DNA of 23,114 bases, taken from positions 1 to 23,114 of the IMG/VR virus record IMGVR_UViG_3300011113_000465; one strand, given 5' to 3'. The notes beneath the pieces were generated by a model. That model was not told the origin of the DNA, did not search any database, and saw nothing but the letters and a program-made list of their open reading frames with translations. The stretch is from a virus. Of this stretch, positions 15,491 to 23,069 are shown piece after piece. Each line of letters begins with the position of its first letter. Position 1 is the first letter of the stretch. Made by a program: the position numbers and the translations under genes.

Positions 15491-18148
15491 TTACCACTCA
15501 AATAAAGTTTGGAATGTGTTTTCTGTGTTGGTAGCCGACGCTAGGTCCCAGTCTAACACACCTAACAGATTATCCAATTTCTGATCCACTACTGTGGTTT
15601 CCATCTCTGCATCGTCAAACGGAAGTTCTTTGAACCAAGCTGGCAAATGAATCTCGTCTGTGGGATATCCTATGCTGGTCCAGCCCAGAGGATTGGACTT
15701 TAACTTACACACAATGGTCTTCATGCCATCCACAATCTGCATGCTGTACTTGTCTGAATTCATTTTGCGCAGATTGTTCCAGTTGATGGCTGCACGCACA
15801 TGTCCTGGCATGTTGGCTTTTCCCAGGCGTTCTTCTTCCTTGGCATACTTGGTCAAGTTGTTCACACGCTTGGGACTGCCCTTTTCCCAACCGGGACGCT
15901 CTTTAAACTTATACTTGAATTCGCGAATCTTTTCAATGATCTGCTCACGACTTGTGCCAATCAGCACCTCGTCGAGAATTTCGCTTAAAAACTCTTGAAT
16001 AACCTTGGGAGTGTCACTGCGTTTGAGATCGAGACCCATGGCTTTTACTTTACCAGGGCTACCGTGTGTGTCAACACGCTTGTTTTCTTTGTCATAATAC
16101 ATGACAGCATAACGCTTTTTAGTGATAAACAAACCTTTGCTGGCAACAATTTCACGGCCACCTCGGATCACATCGCCCATTTCACGCGGCACATGGAATG
16201 CCTGTTCCATAAAGCCAGGAAAGCTATCGTTGACTTGATCAGCAATACTGTTATACAGTTGAACGGCAATCTCTCTTGACCAGGTCATGTTGCCGGCTTC
16301 TATTTCTTTTTGCAACACCGGATAGGCTGAGAAGTAGCATGAGTCTGTGTCACCGTAAATGATGGCTTCACCTACGTGGTCATAAGATCCAGTGATACAC
16401 TCGTTGACATAAGCATCCATGTGTCGAGCAATGGCACGACCTGTCAGCGTGGTGCTCTGTCCAATGCGCTTGTCAAAAAATCTGCAACCAGGATTCAAGA
16501 TAGCACCATACAAACTGTTTAGATTAATCTTCTTGACCAACTGTCGCTTGTCCCAGTATTCTTCATCTTCAGGATTCTTACACTCTTTGAGTCGGGCCTG
16601 CATCTCTTTACGCTCGGCATACCAGCGTTTTAACAAGCCTGGAATCACTGCTTCTTTCTCATAGGTAAAGATAGTGCCGTTGGCTGTGAGCATCCAAGGT
16701 TGATTGCTATCAAAAATTATCTTCCATACATCAGCGGCACTGTGAATTGATTCTTCGCCATCTTTCCAATCAATAGTAATTTCTGTGCCCGGTTCGGTAT
16801 TCATCACAGCCGTGTATTCCAAACTACCAAACAGGCCCTCCCATGCACCAGCAAAACTGCTGCCACTACGCATTTTGTCTTGAATATATCGTTCGGTCAT
16901 TACAGGACGAAGTTGCCCCACAATGGTCTCGGGCCCCATGTTCAAGGCACGGATGGCACTGGGATACAAACTGTTGATGTCTATACTACCTACATACTCG
17001 TGGATGCCTTTCTTTGGAAAGGCCACATAAGCTCCAGCGGCCTGCGTGTCTTCATCACTGTAACGTTCCTTGCGATTGGGCACAACCATGCCACGCTCGT
17101 GTGCTTCGTTGATAATGGCCTGTTCAGTCACAGCCACAGCACCCATTGTGGTTTGAAGCAACACTGTGTTTTCGTGTGCCAAGGTGTTGGCAAGATCCAA
17201 GAACTTTAATTTCTTGTCCAGCTTGCCCAGAATCATTGTATCTTGACGGTTGTATTCGATGAATTTTTTAAAGTTTTGATTGTACAGTTGATCTAGTGTG
17301 CCTTCAAACACTGTCTTGGTTTCTTGGAGTTCGTATTCGGCAATGGCATCCAGGCTATAACTGTGACGTTCTTCGTAGGTGTACTTGCGATACAGTTGCA
17401 TATAGTCCATATGCACACGACCAATCAAGTCATAGGTTTCATTCTCTGCACCAAAGCGTTCAAACATACGTTTCTTGGGATATTGATTCCATAAACAGAA
17501 TCTACGTGTGTCATCTTTGCTTAGGACCCGAGTCACACGATTTACTGTGTAGGGTATATCATAACCCTCACTGTTCCAACCTGAGAGTGCATCCGCGTCT
17601 TCGATTAGATCCAAGAACGTTTTTAACATTTCTTCTTCGCGATCAAACACAATGCAGTTTTCGAACTCGCCGGCGATTTCATTCGCGGTCTCACGACTCA
17701 TGTGTTTTGGTGGAACAACCAGGGTGACCATTTGCTCTAACCATTGCAGATAAACTGAGATAGCAGTGATAGCATTAAATGGATCTGTGGTTGGGCTAAA
17801 GCCACGTTCTGGATCGAAGTCCACCTCAATGTCAAAGAACGCTACATTTAGCCGGGGACCGTCTTGACCCTTGTAGTTTTCTTCCAAGCAACGGAATATG
17901 GGATTGATATCACTCTCATACAACTGCTTGCCTGACTGTATGCGGATCTCTTTGCGGAACTCTTTGTTGTTTCTAGTGCTAAACCTTGACACAGGCGTGC
18001 CATAGATACTAGTAAACTTACCGCGGGGATCATCGTAATAGAATATGTAGTTGGCTGCGTATTCTTGATAGCGACGTTCACCATCTCTGCGTTCAACTAC
18101 ATGTATGCGATCGTGTTCACGATCAAATAGTGCGTCAATATAACTCAA
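15491..18148 (-). CDS. 43: DNA polymerase, family B, T4 gp43-like
   Basis: An 885-residue replicative polymerase with proofreading. Exonuclease motifs: FFDIEVD (D106, E108), SGWNSEGYDIPY (N192, D197) and YNRQDTMIL (D303). Polymerase motifs: A, SIDINSLYPS (D390); B, KKINLNSLYGA (540-549); C, YGDTDS (598-603). The C-terminus QTLFEW resembles the clamp-binding tail of T4/RB69 gp43. Length is close to T4 (898 aa). The start codon is TTG (18148-18146): GGAG lies six bases upstream and an in-frame TAA just before it excludes earlier starts except CTG. The 77-base leader holds two hairpins (18186-18222), a possible translational operator because gp43 of T4 and RB69 represses its own mRNA. Confidence 0.95.
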   Translation of the reverse strand: MSYIDALFDREHDRIHVVERRDGERRYQEYAANYIFYYDDPRGKFTSIYGTPVSRFSTRNNKEFRKEIRIQSGKQLYESDINPIFRCLEENYKGQDGPRLNVAFFDIEVDFDPERGFSPTTDPFNAITAISVYLQWLEQMVTLVVPPKHMSRETANEIAGEFENCIVFDREEEMLKTFLDLIEDADALSGWNSEGYDIPYTVNRVTRVLSKDDTRRFCLWNQYPKKRMFERFGAENETYDLIGRVHMDYMQLYRKYTYEERHSYSLDAIAEYELQETKTVFEGTLDQLYNQNFKKFIEYNRQDTMILGKLDKKLKFLDLANTLAHENTVLLQTTMGAVAVTEQAIINEAHERGMVVPNRKERYSDEDTQAAGAYVAFPKKGIHEYVGSIDINSLYPSAIRALNMGPETIVGQLRPVMTERYIQDKMRSGSSFAGAWEGLFGSLEYTAVMNTEPGTEITIDWKDGEESIHSAADVWKIIFDSNQPWMLTANGTIFTYEKEAVIPGLLKRWYAERKEMQARLKECKNPEDEEYWDKRQLVKKINLNSLYGAILNPGCRFFDKRIGQSTTLTGRAIARHMDAYVNECITGSYDHVGEAIIYGDTDSCYFSAYPVLQKEIEAGNMTWSREIAVQLYNSIADQVNDSFPGFMEQAFHVPREMGDVIRGGREIVASKGLFITKKRYAVMYYDKENKRVDTHGSPGKVKAMGLDLKRSDTPKVIQEFLSEILDEVLIGTSREQIIEKIREFKYKFKERPGWEKGSPKRVNNLTKYAKEEERLGKANMPGHVRAAINWNNLRKMNSDKYSMQIVDGMKTIVCKLKSNPLGWTSIGYPTDEIHLPAWFKELPFDDAEMETTVVDQKLDNLLGVLDWDLASATNTENTFQTLFEW

Positions 18149-18185
18149 TGCTTTCTCCAGTTATGGCTGGCGGGCCATGATTCAT

Positions 18186-18222
18186 GTTGCTTACGGCAAC
18201 GACTCGCTGTTAATAGTAACAG
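18186..18222 (-). promoter_or_regulatory. Two hairpins in the gp43 mRNA leader, possible translational operator
   Basis: In the transcript the first hairpin is CTGTTA-CTAT-TAACAG (18222-18207), a perfect six-base stem, and the second is GTTGC-CGTAA-GCAAC (18200-18186), a perfect five-base stem. They stand between the dsbA stop and the GGAG site of gp43. Neither is followed by a T-run, so they are not typical terminators. T4 and RB69 gp43 bind a hairpin next to their own ribosome site; here the hairpins are about 20 bases further upstream. Confidence 0.45.
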
Positions 18223-18225
18223 TAC

Positions 18226-18486
18226 TTATAGTGTTTTGCCTACAGTGGTCAAGATTTGTTCCAGTAACTCGTGATCCTGTTGCTCACGTCCAAATTCACT
18301 CTTGTGCGCCAGACGAATGGCCTTCTTGAGAACATTGGGTTTGATTTCTAACTCTTCGGCAATGGCCTTGACTGTGTCGTTGAGACCGCCTGTGAGTGTT
18401 TCAATTTCATGCATGACCTGCATGCCTTCATTGATGACCTGATTGAGTTTCTTGGTTTGTTCTGCATTGAAATTTTTGGTTGTCAT
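18226..18486 (-). CDS. dsbA: DsbA-like double-stranded-DNA-binding late-transcription accessory protein
   Basis: An 86-residue helical protein. The segment AIAEELEIKPNVLKKAIRLAHK (residues 42 on) resembles the part of T4 DsbA reading DELGVDGKMFNRLLALYHK, and the size matches T4 DsbA (89 aa), which binds double-stranded DNA near late promoters. This is the phage protein, not the disulphide oxidoreductase of the same name. It has a strong AAGGAG ribosome site and the best promoter in the window (18508-18536). It heads the transcript that includes gp43 and the clamp. The similarity is short, so moderate confidence. Confidence 0.7.
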   Translation of the reverse strand: MTTKNFNAEQTKKLNQVINEGMQVMHEIETLTGGLNDTVKAIAEELEIKPNVLKKAIRLAHKSEFGREQQDHELLEQILTTVGKTL

Positions 18487-18507
18487 GATTTTCTCCTTAA
18501 CTTGTTT

Positions 18508-18536
18508 ACTATACAGAATATTTTATAGTCTGTCAA
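18508..18536 (-). promoter_or_regulatory. Strong sigma70-type promoter for dsbA and the replication genes
   Basis: A perfect -35 box TTGACA (18536-18531) and a -10 box TATAGT (18513-18508) are separated by exactly 17 bases on the minus strand. The start site would be near 18501, giving a short leader with AAGGAG before the dsbA ATG. The -35 box is placed just after the stop of the TctC-like gene, so the replication block can be transcribed independently of it. Confidence 0.78.
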
Positions 18537-18539
18537 TGA

Positions 18540-19457
18540 TTATTGTTCTTGTTTGATTTCTTTTTCAAACTGACCGCGTAACTTGCTGATCAATTCCACG
18601 CTTTTGGTAAAATGTTCCTGCGCAGTGATTCGATCAAACTGTGGCGGCATAAATCCGCTTGACTTGATTATTTCAGATTCACCAATCTGATTTGTGGCCT
18701 GTTCAAGTATTTTGCCCAGTTGTTGCCTGCGATTTGCTGACATGGCTTGATTGGCCATTACAATATTGATAACTGATGGAGCCACTATACCTTGCTCACG
18801 CAGTGTAGGCACATCAGGATATTCTAGCAGACGTTTTGGACAACTCACAGCCAAATTCTTCAAGCGTGGATTTTTAGAACGTAGATTTTCAAATGTGGTT
18901 GGAGTATCGATGCCAAAAGTCACTCCGTTGTTGCCGGCCATGTTTACTACCGCATCATAGTTAGACTTAAATGGTACCAAACGTATTTTTAAATTGTATT
19001 TCTTTCCAATCTGCAAGGCAGTGAGATGGGTGGCATTGCCGAATCCCACGGTACCCACGGTGAGTTCTTTGGAATCTTTGAGTCCAAAAATTGATGAACT
19101 ACGGGCCACCGTTGACATGACCATCCAGCAGGCATCGCCCAAACTCCAAACAGGAACATAGTCTGCGGCCGATAAGATTTTCTGTTCGATATTTTCAACA
19201 AAAGATGCTGCAATGATGGTCAAATTACGCTGTGGATCTTGATCCATTTGTTTGACTGCTATGACTTGATTGCCGCCGGGACGGAATTCCAGCACAAATG
19301 TATAGTCTTTTTGAATGTTGTTGGCTGTTTCAATGATACGCAACATGGCCGGAGTGCCGCTATGGCTGGCTGTGTAAGGAGTTTGTATGCGTATGACTTC
19401 CTGAGCTTGAGCGACCGAAATCCAGATCATGCCCAGCGTCAGCAATATCTTTTTCAT
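18540..19457 (-). CDS. TctC/Bug-family periplasmic binding protein
   Basis: A 305-residue protein with a clear cleavable signal peptide (MKKILLTLGMIWISVAQAQ, cleavage likely after AQA). The mature part follows the tripartite tricarboxylate transporter receptor (TctC/Bug) pattern: an early RPGGNQVIAVKQM, LTVGTVGFGNATHLTALQIG in the first ligand loop, VPFKSNYDAVVNMAGNNGVT, and ENLRSKNPRLKNLAVSCPKR with YPDVPTLREQG, a hallmark near the hinge. Length is normal for the family. These proteins capture carboxylates or other small anions for TctA/TctB membrane partners, which are absent here, so it may feed a host transporter or act alone. It has its own promoter (19483-19512). A host-derived metabolic gene is the likely origin. 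Confidence 0.85.
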   Translation of the reverse strand: MKKILLTLGMIWISVAQAQEVIRIQTPYTASHSGTPAMLRIIETANNIQKDYTFVLEFRPGGNQVIAVKQMDQDPQRNLTIIAASFVENIEQKILSAADYVPVWSLGDACWMVMSTVARSSSIFGLKDSKELTVGTVGFGNATHLTALQIGKKYNLKIRLVPFKSNYDAVVNMAGNNGVTFGIDTPTTFENLRSKNPRLKNLAVSCPKRLLEYPDVPTLREQGIVAPSVINIVMANQAMSANRRQQLGKILEQATNQIGESEIIKSSGFMPPQFDRITAQEHFTKSVELISKLRGQFEKEIKQEQ

Positions 19458-19482
19458 TTGGAAATCCTCTTATAAGTAACTC

Positions 19483-19512
19483 ACTATATATTAAATTTCT
19501 CAGGTAGGTCAA
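19483..19512 (-). promoter_or_regulatory. Sigma70-type promoter for the TctC-like gene
   Basis: TTGACC (19512-19507) and TATAGT (19488-19483) are separated by 18 bases on the minus strand, with the -10 box 25 bases before the ATG and an AGAGGA ribosome site in the leader. The -35 box shares its first base with the ATG of the plus-strand gene at 19512, so polymerase bound here could hinder that gene's expression. Confidence 0.6.
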
Positions 19513-20603
19513 TGAAAAGAGCAGTGTTGTGTGTTCCCAATCCTCAGGACTACATAGATCAATTGGATGATTACAGCATCATGATCATGAATCCAGATTA
19601 TACTCCTGCGAGGAAAAAATATCTTTTGGATCAATCTGATTGGAGCCTTCTGATTGAACCCAATCACCAACAAAAAAGATCGGGCGGCGACTACAGCAAC
19701 GAACGACTGCTGTGGTACACTTCGGGCACTGTGGGTGACAGCAAATTTTACAGTTTCAGTCAACAGAAACTAGATAACCTAACTAAGTCTATTATAAAGG
19801 ATCTTGATATTACTGCCAATGACAGATATGTGGGCGTGATGAGCCTTTGGCACGCACATGGTCAATCACTATATTGGGCCACACGAGCCGCAGAATGTGA
19901 AACTCATTTTTTGTCGGTTCGGCAGGTGCGCCAGATGGTCGATTACCAGCCCACATTTGTGTCGGCCATCCCAGATATTTTAAAAACCATAAATCAATTG
20001 CCATTGACAAATTTGAGGTTCATCAGAAGTGGAAGTGCACCACTAGATCAAAAATTATATTGGGCATTGAATGATAATTTCAAGGTGCCGGTCGTAGAAT
20101 ATTTTGGCATGACTGAAGCCATGAGCCATGTGTTGTCTAATCCCTTGCATGGAGAACGTAGACCTGGTACCGTGGGTGTGCCAACACAATGCATACAAGC
20201 CCAGATCAAAGATAGCTATCTATGGATCAAGAGCCCTAATGCCTATACCAACGATTGGTTCAACACCGGCGATCTAGCTGAACAGGATCAAGACGGATAC
20301 TATAAAATACTGGGTCGCGGATTAGATAGAATAAATCTGCGAGGTTATAAATTAGATCCAGTGAGTGTGGAACAAAAACTCAAAGATCTGCTGCCGCAGA
20401 TCACAGAATGTGTGATTTTTGGAAATCAGCAACTGAACTGTGTGTATAGTGGAAATGTTGACCGTGCCCAGGTCAGGAAATCACTGATTCAGATCCATAG
20501 TTTGTTTACGGCGAAATTTATTGAAAATGTCGAAACCATTCCGCTTGGTCCCGGAGGCAAAATTTCCAGAACATGGTTAATAAAAAAATATCAATGCGGT
20601 TGA
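19512..20603 (+). CDS. Short ANL-superfamily acyl-AMP ligase / acyl-CoA synthetase
   Basis: The only plus-strand gene, 363 aa. It carries the core motifs of adenylate-forming enzymes: A3 WYTSGTVGDSK (P-loop, 68-78), A5 EYFGMTEA (196-203), A7 WFNTGDLAEQDQDGYY (D254), A8 ILGRGLDRINLRGYKLDP (hinge region from 266) and A10 GPGGKISRTW with the catalytic K350. The family is normally 500-600 aa; most of the N-terminal subdomain before A3 is reduced to about 67 residues, yet all catalytic motifs remain. It should activate a carboxylic acid as acyl-AMP, then pass it to CoA or another acceptor. The ATG has AGGT nearby. Its stop abuts the stop of the acyltransferase on the opposite strand, suggesting an acyl donor for that enzyme. 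The substrate acid is unknown. Confidence 0.82.
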   Translation: MKRAVLCVPNPQDYIDQLDDYSIMIMNPDYTPARKKYLLDQSDWSLLIEPNHQQKRSGGDYSNERLLWYTSGTVGDSKFYSFSQQKLDNLTKSIIKDLDITANDRYVGVMSLWHAHGQSLYWATRAAECETHFLSVRQVRQMVDYQPTFVSAIPDILKTINQLPLTNLRFIRSGSAPLDQKLYWALNDNFKVPVVEYFGMTEAMSHVLSNPLHGERRPGTVGVPTQCIQAQIKDSYLWIKSPNAYTNDWFNTGDLAEQDQDGYYKILGRGLDRINLRGYKLDPVSVEQKLKDLLPQITECVIFGNQQLNCVYSGNVDRAQVRKSLIQIHSLFTAKFIENVETIPLGPGGKISRTWLIKKYQCG

Positions 20604-21200
20604 TTATTTGATTTTTCTAGCTGGGGTTCCTGCATACTTTCCGGCACTAGTTAAATCTTTGGTCACGGCACTGAATCCCATGACTTCAACGTTGTCACAA
20701 ATTACAGCGTTGTTGACAACTGTAGATCTAGCATTTAAGACGCAATGATTTCCTATTTGAGATTTGCCAATGATCATAACCCCGGGACGAATAATACACC
20801 CATGCCCAATTTTGGTATAATGCCCTATCAACGTGTAGTGATTGATAATGCAGTGCCTTCCTATGTTGCTGGACAAACCGACATGACACAAATCAAATAT
20901 GAAAGTTCCGGGCTGTATGATAGGTGCAGGATCTCTTGCTATCACAGCAGAATCATGTATCACTGTTATCAAATCTAACTGACAGTTATCTACAAGATCT
21001 GTAACCTGTTTTCTGGACTCCAGGTCAATCCACGACGACACTATGTATTGAAACTGTTGTTTATTTTCTAGTCCTAGAAATTCATCGGGTTCAATGACCT
21101 GGGCAAAGTGAGTTTTAGAAATTTCCTGCATAAACTCTTCGGTCATAGAAGATTTCCGGTATCCTATTATTAAAATAGGTTTGTGATTGGCCAGTATCAT
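20604..21200 (-). CDS. NeuD/PglD-type sugar O- or N-acyltransferase
   Basis: The start is set at ATG 21200-21198 (198 aa), overlapping the previous stop as ATGA. The N-terminal 80 residues form the PglD/NeuD-like nucleotide-sugar domain (KPILIIGYRKSS), and from about 85 a left-handed beta-helix of hexapeptide repeats follows (GTFIFDLCHVGLSSNIGRHC, INHYTLIGHYTKIGHGCIIR, SQIGNHCVLNARSTVVNNAV), ending in the usual YAGTPARKIK. H114 or H120 in the coil region could be the catalytic base. Such enzymes transfer an acyl group from acyl-CoA to an amino or hydroxyl sugar. The adjacent acyl-AMP ligase could supply the acyl-CoA and the DegT-like protein the amino sugar. Length is normal. Confidence 0.85.
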   Translation of the reverse strand: MILANHKPILIIGYRKSSMTEEFMQEISKTHFAQVIEPDEFLGLENKQQFQYIVSSWIDLESRKQVTDLVDNCQLDLITVIHDSAVIARDPAPIIQPGTFIFDLCHVGLSSNIGRHCIINHYTLIGHYTKIGHGCIIRPGVMIIGKSQIGNHCVLNARSTVVNNAVICDNVEVMGFSAVTKDLTSAGKYAGTPARKIK

Positions 21201-22360
21201 GGGCGGACATTCCAAGATATTTTTTCAAAATCTCGTTGGGCACGATTTTTGAGTATGTCAAGCATTTTATTTTTTATAAAATCTATATTGCTAATAAAAC
21301 GATGTTTATTTTGCATCCAAAGTTTTTTGGTTCTATTGCTGTCAGACAAAAGCAAACGGTTCAAATTTATGCTGGCACACAACCTATCCAAAGGATCTTG
21401 TATACTGTCATAACTGTGATCTACTATGTCGTCAAACATATCAAATCCTAGGTCTTGTAAAAATTTAACTAGCCCGGCACCACCTATTAGTATCGGAAAT
21501 ACACACCCATACACTGAATTTTTAAATTTTTCACTGACTCCCAAAAAAGGAAAATTGAACAGTGTTTCAGAAACAATTTCAACAAAATGATTTCTATACA
21601 ATGATCTCAACGAAACATCAAAATTTTCGGCATTAAATCCATTGGAGGGTTGACTAGAAAATTGATTGTAAATTTGATTTACTTGATCCAAACTTTGATA
21701 TAGGTCTAAAGTTTTCAGTTTTTCATATCCACGCAACAGTGCAGGTTTAACTTGTTCAATCTGTTGTTGGGTCAAGGTCCAACTGCATCTTTCTAGCCAG
21801 GCAGACGCTGTAGCATTTTTTTTATCAAAACTCACAGTTCCATATTGTTCAAAATTTAGACCTAACAGGTAACTGACAAGATTGATACGATGTTGGCGCG
21901 GTTGCCTATTAAGACACATAAAAATTTTGTCGCTGTTAAAATTTTTATCTAATTCTGGAAGCAGAACTTGGTATTCGTGTGCTTCTCTGCTCAACCCAGA
22001 TCCAAAACGCACCAGATGTAATCTATCATGTGTTAGGGTTTTTTCTAAATTTTCATGTGAGTAAAATAACACAAATTTGGTATCAGGATTATTGTTTACC
22101 AACTTTAAAAAATTTTTAACAAATGGTATAGGGTCTTTGCTTGTATGATCATATTCTCCTGGTTGTATCAGATCAAAATTGATAAAAATAAAATTTGGTT
22201 TTTGAGTGAAGATATGATCAAAATTCTCACTCGAACAACTAAATCTATCATAGATTTGATATTGCACATCCTTGGGTATGGTTTCTAACAAACTGTTGAT
22301 ATTTTTAACGTTCCAGTCGTTCAAAGGAAGTTGTATGGGCGGATGATTGTTAATTATCAT
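21197..22360 (-). CDS. Unnamed phage family protein, glycosyltransferase-like context (paralogue of 3705-4700)
   Basis: A 387-residue protein, clearly related to the product of 3705-4700. Shared blocks are FMCLNRQPRQHRINLVSYLL followed by an FEQYGTVSF, and the C-terminal LGFDMFDDIVDHSYD followed by DPLDRL. Between them lies a region with SEKFKNSVYGCVFPILIGGAG that corresponds to the EKSYKCFALFQIPVWL of the paralogue. The DNA is visibly more AT-rich than the replication genes, which suggests recent acquisition. It overlaps the acyltransferase by ATGA, tying it to sugar acylation. The family is usually called hypothetical; a glycosyltransferase-like role is inference from context. The ATG follows a GC-rich spacer and has only a weak GAG-type ribosome site. 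Confidence 0.7.
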   Translation of the reverse strand: MIINNHPPIQLPLNDWNVKNINSLLETIPKDVQYQIYDRFSCSSENFDHIFTQKPNFIFINFDLIQPGEYDHTSKDPIPFVKNFLKLVNNNPDTKFVLFYSHENLEKTLTHDRLHLVRFGSGLSREAHEYQVLLPELDKNFNSDKIFMCLNRQPRQHRINLVSYLLGLNFEQYGTVSFDKKNATASAWLERCSWTLTQQQIEQVKPALLRGYEKLKTLDLYQSLDQVNQIYNQFSSQPSNGFNAENFDVSLRSLYRNHFVEIVSETLFNFPFLGVSEKFKNSVYGCVFPILIGGAGLVKFLQDLGFDMFDDIVDHSYDSIQDPLDRLCASINLNRLLLSDSNRTKKLWMQNKHRFISNIDFIKNKMLDILKNRAQRDFEKISWNVRP

Positions 22361-22445
22361 GCAAGTAATTAGCTCACTTTAGGCATCACGGTAGCGAATC
22401 GCGTAGCCAGCCCAGCAGCCGGGCATCTGGTCCTAAGGCCAAATC
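22361..22445 (-). other. GC-rich intergenic segment with potential RNA structure
   Basis: This gap is about 65% G+C in bases 22381-22440, much higher than the AT-rich gene that follows. It contains GCCCGGCTGCTGGGC, able to form a four-base GC stem with an extra pair, an imperfect palindrome GGCCTTAGGACC, and a repeated GATGCC. A 15-codon open frame with an AGGA site is also present. It could be an mRNA leader structure, a factor-dependent terminator or the scar of a recombination event. Confidence 0.35.
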
Positions 22446-23036
22446 CTATTTGCGTCCGATGACCATGTAACGAGTGTATTGGGTTTCAGGGTCACGCAGT
22501 TGCATGCGTCCGTGATACAACACTTGACTCAATGGAAAACGGTCTACGATATCTTGTGTGCTCGAAAAACTGCGATTGGGATCATGGTCACGGGCTTGCA
22601 TGACCACAAGTGTGCCGTCGGGTATGTTTAAAAACCAACTACGTCCCTGCATGTCGGTCAGGCTGGTGTTTATGACCACACCAGATTCGCCCAGTTGACG
22701 GTAGTCAAGTTTGTTGCTGTCGGCCAGCATGTATTCTACGTTGTCTGCGCCAGACAAGTCCAATAACTTTTTGCTAGTACTCAAAAACTTTTTGTCTTTT
22801 TCCACCAGCACAATCTTGTCAGCCCGTATTCTACCTTCCAAAGTCATATACAGGGCCAAGTTGCCATACCAGGAACCCAACATGTAAATTGTAGAATAAT
22901 TTGTTTGTATCCGTTCCAGTTCGCTCAACAACCAGACCTTGCTGGCTGTGAGGTCACGTGTGAAACTGCCTGCTAGGCTGTAACCACTGCTCTCGTCTAA
23001 ATTACGCTGGTGCGTATGGAAGTCTTGGAGTATCAT
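22446..23036 (-). CDS. Class-I methyltransferase-like phage protein
   Basis: A 196-residue protein with a Rossmann methyltransferase pattern: YMLGSWYGNLALYM (residues 51-64) in place of the glycine-rich SAM loop, KIVLVEKDKKFL as motif II with an acidic end (E79), and VEYMLADSNKLDY as motif III, then VVINTSLTDMQG and a late TLVVMQARDHD. Related proteins occur in T4-like environmental phages without known substrate. The ATG at 23036 has only a weak ribosome site (GAAG), and the end of another gene lies 33 bases upstream in the same frame. DNA, RNA or small-molecule methylation are all open. Confidence 0.68.
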   Translation of the reverse strand: MILQDFHTHQRNLDESSGYSLAGSFTRDLTASKVWLLSELERIQTNYSTIYMLGSWYGNLALYMTLEGRIRADKIVLVEKDKKFLSTSKKLLDLSGADNVEYMLADSNKLDYRQLGESGVVINTSLTDMQGRSWFLNIPDGTLVVMQARDHDPNRSFSSTQDIVDRFPLSQVLYHGRMQLRDPETQYTRYMVIGRK

Positions 23037-23069
23037 GGCCGTGGTCTTCAGGATATACTGGGTATGGGT

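Noticed and set aside
18223-18230. TATAAGTA on the minus strand before gp43, one base off a T4 late promoter
   Set aside because: It overlaps the dsbA stop, late expression of a polymerase would be odd, and similar octamers (TATAAATG, TATAAATC) occur inside genes, so chance is likely.
18226-18486. DsbA considered as the periplasmic disulphide oxidoreductase
   Set aside because: The protein has 86 residues, no CxxC and no signal peptide; it fits only the unrelated T4 DNA-binding protein of that name.
22371-22385. A short run (AGTGAGCTAA in the minus strand) resembling the lac region of common vectors
   Set aside because: Only ten bases match exactly and the flanks differ, too little to claim vector contamination.
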